Assembly (NCBI GenBank): GCA_910592005.1
Contig: CAJVPP010002228.1
Span: 1 to 15,738, forward strand
Direction: 5' to 3'
Origin: Funneliformis mosseae
Lineage: Eukaryota > Glomeromycota > Glomeromycetes > Glomerales > Glomeraceae
DNA length: 15,738 bases
Shown here: positions 8,906 to 15,738 of the stretch, piece by piece
Position numbering within the stretch: the stretch's first letter is position 1
Layout of the letters: the number at the start of each line of letters is the position of its first letter
Notes under the pieces: generated by a model
Told to the model about the DNA's origin: nothing
The model's database searches: none
The model's input: the letters and a program-made list of their open reading frames with translations, nothing else
Position numbers and translations under genes: made by a program

Positions 8906-11900
8906 TTATACACCACCCCAACCCCACTGAGCTTGCTGTGAAGACCTCCGCATTGGGGTATGGCGATGATGATGAAACTGATGATGATGTGAACCTAATT
9001 CACCCGATTGAGTTTCTCCGTGATTTTGACTTTCGATTAACATAGAAACTGAATTTTCGGACGTTGACATGACTCCATTTGTGTTAGCTCCTCCGTTATT
9101 TACCATCAATGGTGCAAGTTCAGTTGACATCTCATTACCGGAAACAAAATTCCCGCCATTTCCAATCGTCGACGGAGGGCTAGTGGAATTTGATGCCAAA
9201 TAATATTGCCTTGGCTGCGATGAATGTTGCAGTTGTTGTTGCTGAGATGTTGAAAATTGCGAAAATGACATTGAAGGATATGGAAATTGTATCTGCGATG
9301 ACGTAACCGCCGTATTGGTATTTGCCGTCGCAGGCAAGAGTGGCGGTAATGATGAATTTGGTGATGTCATCGCCACGGTCCTGTTGATATTCAAAGATGG
9401 AGATGTGGGAACCGAATTATTGTTCATTGCCATCATTGTCTGAGATTCATTCCCAATCGGGGATATGTTGGTCTGCTGTTGAACATTTGGATGTGGTTGG
9501 GTTTGAATCGGTTGTAAAAGATTGGTTGGTTGCCATTGATAATTATAAGTGGATCCCCATGTTGAAGGTATATTTGAGGTGTTTTCATGTTGCCTCGTTT
9601 GGTTGGAATGCTGATGAATGTACTGAGTTGAAGAATAATTCATTTCCGAATTTAATGACGGATTATTCGATTCATGTTTGGCCGTGACGGGGGGAAGATC
9701 TATCGACGAAAGTGGTGACGGTGAAGTCGTAAAAATCGATTGTGTTTGTTGTGGTTGACTCATTTGTTGCGTTTGTAATCCAATTCCGTGATTTATTGGC
9801 GAGACGGGACTGTATTGAGGTGATCTGGTAGCAGCTGTGCGAGCGAGTGAATTGATTCCAGGTGATGAATTTTGGACTGGTGGTTGATTTAGACGAAACC
9901 TTTGAAATCCTGAATTTTTTGGCGAATGATCTTGTTCTGTATTGCTTACATTATTGTTATTATTAGTATTCCTCAACTCCTCGGTTGAAGTCGTTGATGA
10001 AACGGGACTTCCGGTTGTGGAACTATTACTACCATTGCTTCCAGATACCAAAGTCAATGCGACCTTGGTATTATTTATGATATGTTCATCAACGTCTGAA
10101 GCTCCTTCTAATTGTGACTCAAAAATCGATATCAAATTCTTAATATTGTTGTGAATATAATATAAGGAAGGAATATTAAGAACATTTTTGAAAAGTTTTA
10201 TCGTCGCCCTAATATTTAATTTGGATTCTTTGGCAAGTTGCGGATCTCTTAGGTTATATACGTGAATGAAACCTGCATATAGTGCACAATGAGCAATGAA
10301 TTGTTCACTATTAATCATATAAACAAAATGTTCATTCACATATGATGTGATATTATTGGCTGCGTGAGTACAAGCAGCCAAACTGAGTGGGGATAATATG
10401 TTTGGATGATGAATCCTAATAATTGCGTAATTATAAAGGATGAAAAGATAAATGCGAAGATGTTCGATGGTCGTTTCACTGTAAGAATTATCAAGTTTCT
10501 TGGCTTCTTCGATCTTTAAGAAGGAAGGTAATTCCCTCTTCCATGTATCTAACCTTTCTTGTAATATATCGAAATCTACTTCATTGTCACTCAAAGTAAT
10601 TTCAAGAATATCGTACATAATTTTGGTGATCGTCAAATAATGTCCAAAATATACTATGATTTTGCATTCTGTATCATCATCACCCATGGTTTGATTAGGA
10701 TGTTCGATTGTGCAATGCTTATCTTCAAATGCTAACATTCTATTCAATGAAATGCATTGTAAATGATTTGCTATCGAAATACCCCACCACAACTTAAATT
10801 ACAAATAAAGGAATTAATTAGTAAATAATTTCCCAAAATATAAACATTAAGCCTTTTAAACAGGAAAAAAAAAAAAAAAAAAAAAAAAAAAGCCTTCTTC
10901 TTCTTTTGTAGAATTTAAGAAAAAAAAAGATTAAATAATTACCCTCTTTCTTGCTTCACTTTCATGATTAGATAAGGTTTCTGAGAATGCATTTTTATCA
11001 TGAAGCCGCATTGTAATAGCCAATGTGGTAGCCATACCAACATATATATGGCTTTTTAAACTACGTAAAGCATCAAATATACCCAACAGGAAGAGCGCTG
11101 TAGCAGTACTAAGACGAGGCGAATCAAAATAATGATTAACCATTTCTACATAAAAAAAAAAATTATATATATATTTTTATTTACATGCTTCAAAGAATAT
11201 TATATATATATATTAAATATTACACAGTTTTACAGTAATAAATTTCTGACTAATCCATTTTGATTACCTTGCCCCTTATTTCCCCCCTTTTTTTTCCCTT
11301 TTACTATGCTCCCAAATTTTTTTTTTTTTTTATATGTAAATAATTTATACTGATTATAATAAAAAAATCATTTTACCTTGAGCACCTTCGTAGAAAGCCA
11401 AGCCAACTGTATGTGGATTATCCCGATCCTTTCTTGCAGCAGGATTATTGGAATAACTTGATCCGATAGCACATACAGCATATAATAAAAGTGGGGACAT
11501 AGATTTACTTTTATCCTGAAATCTTCTCATAAAGTAGGCCTTATGTAACACAGGCAAAAGTGGATGACAATTCTTGAAATATAAGTCCACTAAATGTTCA
11601 ATAAGTTGAGTATCTTCTAATAGTGCAAGACTGGTTTGTGGGTTCGGAGACGATTTTTCAACTTGGGATGTTTGGACATAAGGACCAAGTTGTTGTCGTA
11701 CTTGATTTTCATTTTGTAGAGTGACCGACGCAAATAATTTGACAGCGTATTCAAATTCATTCCCTTTTGCACCCATAGCAGGTAAAACTTGTGGGATAAT
11801 TCTTTGTTGGCGATTTGCATTTGTGGAAGTTGTTGATCTTTTTGTATTTGGTTTGATATTTTGATTAGAACCTGCTTTTCGTTGACGACTCGTAGGAGCC

Positions 11901-12407
11901 ACTGAGATGCTTGGTGCTACCGGAACGATATCAATATTATTAGTCATGGTAGAAGTTAATTTCGATCGTGTAGGATTTCGGCTCGTTTGTTTAGAAGGGG
12001 TAGTAATGGCCTTAGAGGGTGATGATTGATTGGATTGATTGCTGACACCGGATGTGCGTCCTGATTTTTGGCCATAAGTGCATTCCAATTTAACCGAAAC
12101 ACAATACTTGCATGGTGTTTGATTATAACCGTCACCATCGCATTTAACCTAAAAGAATTAAATTAATTTATAGAGTAATATAAAAACATTAAGGAAAAAA
12201 TATCTTTTATGCGCAAAGAAGCTTTCAGAGCGTTCTCGTAGAAACATTTTTTCAAGAGCGAAAAATAAATTTCGTGTTTTTTTAAACAACCTTGCGTCTT
12301 CTACACCTATCACACGCGATAGTCTTTAATCTTTTATCTCGTATTGGAGTATCCGCTGACCCAGGCGTTGGTCTCTTCCCCCCAGAGGGAGCTGTAGTTG
12401 TAGACAT
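8906..12407 (-). CDS. Zn(II)2Cys6 fungal transcription factor with fungal_trans domain, 4 exons, 992 aa
   Basis: Exons on the minus strand: 12407-12291, 12148-11377, 11145-10943 and 10792-8906 (TAA at 8908-8906), joining to 992 codons without a stop. The start ATG at 12407 has A at -3 and opens the only frame into the zinc cluster. Domains: basic N-terminus; zinc cluster with C32-X2-C35-X6-C42-X9-C52-X2-C55-X6-C62 and a proline just before C52; Ser/Thr-rich basic linker (about 63-155) with a possible nuclear signal near 127-144; a probable helical stretch at 168-199; fungal_trans (PF04082-type) from about 220 to 480, with helical sequence continuing to about 600, containing the signature LWWG at 365-368; disordered tail 615-992 rich in Q/N/S/T/P, with many Ser/Thr-Pro sites (for example 688-697), an Asn run (640-645), QQQQ at 881-884, a His cluster (966-975) and a WGWGG end. 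Such proteins act in the nucleus, usually as dimers binding CGG triplets. Target genes cannot be told from sequence. The class is nearly certain; splice sites are inferred without transcripts. Confidence 0.93.
10793..10942 (-). other. Intron 3 (phase 0), before the LWWG motif
   Basis: This 150-nt intron has donor GTAATT after AGG (10943) and acceptor ATTTAAG at 10793. A near-perfect branch site, TACTAAT, lies at 10823-10817 with the branch A about 25 nt from the acceptor. Splicing joins EARKR to LWWG, the conserved core of fungal_trans proteins. In the sense strand the intron contains a run of 27 T (A run at 10865-10891 on the plus strand). Confidence 0.92.
10865..10891 (+). repeat. A27 homopolymer inside intron 3
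   Basis: 27 A on the plus strand, which is a 27-T run in the sense strand of the gene. Length is likely variable between isolates and prone to sequencing error; being intronic, it does not affect the reading frame. Confidence 0.9.
11146..11376 (-). other. Intron 2 (phase 1), inside fungal_trans
   Basis: This 231-nt intron has donor GTAAAA after CAAG (11377) and acceptor TTTATGTAG at 11146. Splicing rebuilds CAA GAA ATG GTT AAT, giving GAQ-EMVNHYF, which reads smoothly through the fungal_trans region. The length is a multiple of three but the frame stops soon after the donor. On the transcribed strand it carries four G-runs between 11313 and 11272, unusual against its A+T-rich background, and TA-rich stretches near the acceptor. 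Confidence 0.9.
12149..12290 (-). other. Intron 1 (phase 0), splits the zinc cluster
   Basis: This 142-nt intron lies between CGC AAG (R38-K39) and GTT AAA TGC (V40-K41-C42). The acceptor is TTCTTTTAG at 12149. The donor reads GTTGTT instead of the usual GTAAGT or GTATGT type. It is chosen because only this join gives the exact six-residue spacing between the second and third cluster cysteines. If retained, the reading frame stops after two extra codons (GTT GTT TAA), giving a 41-residue peptide. No strong CTAAY branch site is obvious. Confidence 0.85.
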
Positions 12408-12840
12408 TTAAAAGTTATCTTACGTGTAGCGAAACAAGACACGGGTTGGAACGAGCCTAAGTGTTTCGTTGGATTTTTTTCCTTTGACTTATTTTTTTTT
12501 TTTTTTTAATAAAAAAAATAAATTTTTTTTTTTGTTCTTGGTTAGAAAAAAGGAAAGAAAAAAAAATTTAAGGAAAAGAATAATTAGAAAAACAGGAAAA
12601 GAACTTGAAATATATTACAGGAAAATTATCCAGTAAAGCGTTTGGTTTTTTTTTTATATTTACTCTTTTTTTTTTTTATTAATCCAAAAAAAAACGAAAA
12701 AAAGAATTTTCTGGTATGCGCGGCGCAGTACTATAAATGGTTTTTTTTTTATATAAATATATATAGATAGATACAACACACACTCATATAATATTATCGA
12801 AAAAATCGGATACAAGAACCAAAAAAAAAAAAGAATTTAA
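12408..12840 (-). promoter_or_regulatory. Presumed promoter and 5' UTR of the transcription factor gene
   Basis: This stretch lies directly upstream of the ATG. It contains long poly(dA:dT) tracts (for example 12491-12532 and the T-runs near 12641 and 12667), which typically disfavour nucleosomes in fungal promoters. A TATA-like TATATAAA reads on the minus strand at 12755-12748, about 340 bp before the ATG. Between them sits a G+C palindrome at 12717-12727. The transcription start is not visible, and TATA-like words are common in this composition. Confidence 0.45.
12717..12727. promoter_or_regulatory. G+C-rich palindrome TGCGCGGCGCA
   Basis: This perfect inverted repeat, TGCGC-G-GCGCA, has nine G/C of eleven bases in an almost pure A/T surround, about 310 bp upstream of the start codon. 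It contains a CGG triplet, the core recognised by many Zn(II)2Cys6 factors. Binding by any protein is inference. Confidence 0.4.
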
Positions 12841-13149
12841 AATGGTGATATTTATATTTTTTTTCATTTACAAAGTTGAGAAAATTTTTTTTATTCTTAA
12901 ATTTTATATAATTTTCTTTAATTTAAAAGCGCGTTTAGTATAAAACATTTATAGTACTATATATGTATAAAAAAAAAAAATTAGATGTAACACGAGTTTC
13001 ATTTCAATTTTTTTTTTTTTTTTTTTAAATTATTCATATATATTTTAAAATTTTCTGCAATGGAATTTGCATTTTTCCTTTTTTCTTAAAAAAGAATCAA
13101 CCTAAAAGTCTGATTTGCCGCCAAAAAAAATGGTACGTAATTTTACAGA

Positions 13150-13171
13150 TTTTTTTTTTTAAAAAAAAAAA
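13150..13171. repeat. T11-A11 perfect palindrome
   Basis: Eleven T are followed directly by eleven A, about 740 bp upstream of the transcription factor start codon. Confidence 0.85.
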
Positions 13172-13980
13172 CTTGGAGTATTATTCAGTGATACGCTATA
13201 TATATATAAATATCATTATAAAACTTGCATAAATCAGAAATTCTTAGGCATTGTCTATAAAAACTTTTATACCATTTATTCAATGCATTACATTGTAAAG
13301 GTGGTTGTTCAAAAGGCAATAATTTATTGTCGCGCTATCCTTACCAGGTTACTTCATGCGTGATTTAGAAAACTCTGTCATAATTAATTTCATTTTTTTT
13401 TTTAATCAATACTATTTTAATGTTTCAATAAATAAAGATGGATTATTTGTTAAAACAAATAAAAACGTTTCCCAACATTCATAATATGACAATCATATGA
13501 CTCTTGGATCGATCTTTAATTGGAGTAATTAGTTGGGCTAAAAAAAAAAAACATGTCGTGCTAATATCACAACTTTAGGAACTTTAATAAAAAAAAATTT
13601 CTTTATAACAAAAACATCCCTTGAATATTTAAGGGTGCATGAATATCCTCATTTATTTGAATTGAATCCGAATGTATAAATTGCCAATTAACCTTAGGGT
13701 TTCAAATTATACGTTATAATACGTGACCAAAAATCATGAAATTTACCATGCAGGACAATGATAAATCATTGGTTCGAAAAATGTAAAATACTTTTGACAT
13801 CACCTGCAAATTGATGCATGAAATTATAAAAGTAAATTTCTCTTCGATATATTCGGACATATAGAAATTTTTTCAGCTAAGTTTTAAACAAGGAACTTGC
13901 CTTGTTTTTTTTTTTTTCCTTTTTTATCTTGTGGCTTTCAATAAGACAATTTTGAAAAATGTCGTTGTTAGCAATCGCTC

Positions 13981-14016
13981 ATTTTATTTTATTTTATTTT
14001 ATTTTTTTTTTTTTTT
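13981..14016 (+). repeat. (ATTTT)n microsatellite ending in a T-run
   Basis: Several ATTTT units are followed by a run of about 15 T. Confidence 0.85.
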
Positions 14017-15738
14017 GAAGACCATGCATTCAATTAACACCATTTGATTTATTAAAAATGACAGCTTTGTCATCTGAATAAGATATCCTTTAATTGGTAT
14101 TCGAGCTATGTTACAAGGAACAAGACAATGATTCATGACTTCGGATTTTACGTGAACTTAAATGTTTTGAATTAACAATGTGAGAAAAGTCTCCAATCAA
14201 TTCCTTTAATGTTTGGTTATGGCGCTACCCCACATCAGGTGTACAAATTTCACAGGATAATATATTTTTTTTAACTATTAATCTTTTTATTTTTTTTTAA
14301 CAAACAAAAAGTTTAAACATTAAATCATCCAAAAGTTTTACCTATCAAAAAAAGACGAAGTACCATAACAATGCAGATAATTACAGCCTTAAATTTTTTG
14401 GTGCCAAAGTTCATTTCACAAAATAAAAATGTTTAGAACAAATAAAAATGGTCGGAATCACAAATCTTGATTACGACTTTTTACAATTTTAATTAATTTT
14501 ATTTATTTATCGTTATGTTTATAAAAAAAATATCCGGTTTTTTTTTAATATAGATTCTGCTTATTAAAAATTAATGCGAATTAATTATTCTAAATTCTCA
14601 ATACAAAGGGATTATTTCTGTTTTAATGCATACGCTTTGTCTTTTTCATGAAAGTGTCAACAAACTCTTAAAATTTGACATTATTTCCAAAGATGGTCCT
14701 TTCAAATGTAATTTGGTGCACACCACTAAAATAATAAAAAAATGACCATTTGGCTTTCAATAATTTTCCTTTGGTACGTCTTGAACTTTTGGCGGGGAAC
14801 CATTAAGAATTATAAGATTAGCACTGTTTATCAAATATAGAAATTATATTTTATTAACAATGCAAAAATATCATCATTTCTTTTCATAATGTAACATTTG
14901 TATATATAATGATTACCGTTACACAAATTTAAGAGAATGGTTACACGAAATGCTCATTGTCTTGTGAAGATGGGATCTGCTTATTCATCTCCTACACTTG
15001 GTAACACGATAATTAAACAATAATAAGATTAATTAATCTGTCAACTTCCCATTAACTATCCCAACAATAAAATCCCTGCATAAAATAAAAAATGTTGTGT
15101 TATAACAAATCATACTAGGAACCTAAGACCAATAAATTCATTGGGTGACAATGTAAGTGCACAAATTTACTAAAAGGTAGAACAGGGAGAATTAAAGGGT
15201 GATTAACCAATTAATTTAGTATGAAAAATTTTAATCATGTTTAAATCCTCAAATGTTAGAATTGGATTCAGGTTTAATCATGAATGAAATACGGTATTCA
15301 TGTTATTCGGTACGAAATCATCATGCACTAAGGTGATACATCATACATTCTATTTCATTGTTTATATCAGAAATTAATTACCATGTCATTCGTGCATGAT
15401 TCAATTTCTACAATTATATAATTATAATAATTTCGGAACATCGGATACGTTTGCATTTCATTTCCCCATTGAAGATTCAATTCGTCCCTTCTAGAACGTG
15501 AATAAGTATAATTTCGGATTAGTTATACGCCATCCCAAGTCATTTGATGACATTCGTGTCTTATTACGATAATATGAATCATAAAGGGTATTGTTGTTTG
15601 TTTGATATTTATACCATTCCAGGGCTATAATAAATAATCATGAGAATAAAAAGAAAAAGGTATCAAGCACAAATGCCATTTTTAGTAAATTTCGGAAATA
15701 ACTACCACGAACGTGTTCCTTAATTAGCATCAATAAAG

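Larger units (their letters stand above)
12841..15738. other. Upstream intergenic region without supported genes
   Basis: Nearly 3 kb with no usable open frame on either strand. Visible items are T-runs (19 T at 13008-13026), the T11-A11 palindrome, the ATTTT microsatellite, a CACGAAA word at 14944-14950 and a direct pair CGG-N5-CGG at 15434-15444. No tRNA, rRNA or mobile-element signature was seen. Distal regulatory sequence or short exons of an unseen gene remain possible. Confidence 0.6.

Noticed and set aside
9397..9687. 96-aa frame antisense to exon 4
   Set aside because: Mirror of the real coding frame in a stop-poor region; no start context or family match. The 70-aa frame at 9942-10154 is the same kind of shadow.
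11617..12138. 67-aa and 60-aa minus-strand frames in other phases of exon 2
   Set aside because: Exon 2 is fully explained by the frame that continues the zinc cluster into fungal_trans.
12281..12290. Alternative intron 1 donor GTTTAA three bases downstream
   Set aside because: It would insert an extra valine and break the invariant six-residue spacing between cluster cysteines 2 and 3.

Overview
The window looks like nuclear DNA of an early-diverging fungus. The base composition is very A+T-rich, homopolymer runs are everywhere, introns are short GT-AG introns, and the only recognisable gene encodes a fungus-specific Zn(II)2Cys6 transcription factor. A Glomeromycotina-type genome (Rhizophagus and relatives) fits best, but this is inferred from composition and gene style, not from a species marker.

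Layout. (1) About 1-2800 is an extremely A+T-rich block (hand counts: about 6% G+C in 1-360 and 2.5% in 2221-2460). It has no coding signal and carries decayed repeats: a diverged direct repeat near 1298/1541, a MITE-like inverted repeat at 766-902, and a TATTAATTTAATA repeat patch near 1711-1816. (2) Composition rises to ordinary A+T-rich intergenic DNA by about 2950, followed by a small G+C-richer island at 3105-3245. (3) About 3250-8840 has no gene I can support. It holds microsatellites, T-run/A-run palindromes, a cluster of five ACGCGT boxes at 3841-4599, and three TTTTCCCG/CGGGAAAA boxes at 8186-8413, one inside a stem-loop. (4) 8906-12407 on the minus strand is a four-exon gene. Its spliced reading frame is 992 codons with an N-terminal zinc cluster, a fungal_trans regulatory domain and a long disordered Q/N/S/T/P-rich tail. 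(5) 12408-15738 is upstream intergenic DNA: the gene's presumed promoter, with poly(dA:dT) tracts, a TATA-like site and a striking TGCGCGGCGCA palindrome, then about 3 kb with no supported gene.

The gene model was assembled by hand. The three introns are 142, 231 and 150 nt, and every junction restores the frame inside conserved sequence (RRRK|VKC in the zinc cluster; GAQ|EMVNHYF and EARKR|LWWG in fungal_trans). I found no convincing new multi-gene system. The most interesting material is non-coding: the clustered G1/S-type cis-element look-alikes, the recurring TnAn palindromes, the G-run cluster in intron 2, and an intron that splits the zinc cluster behind an atypical splice donor.
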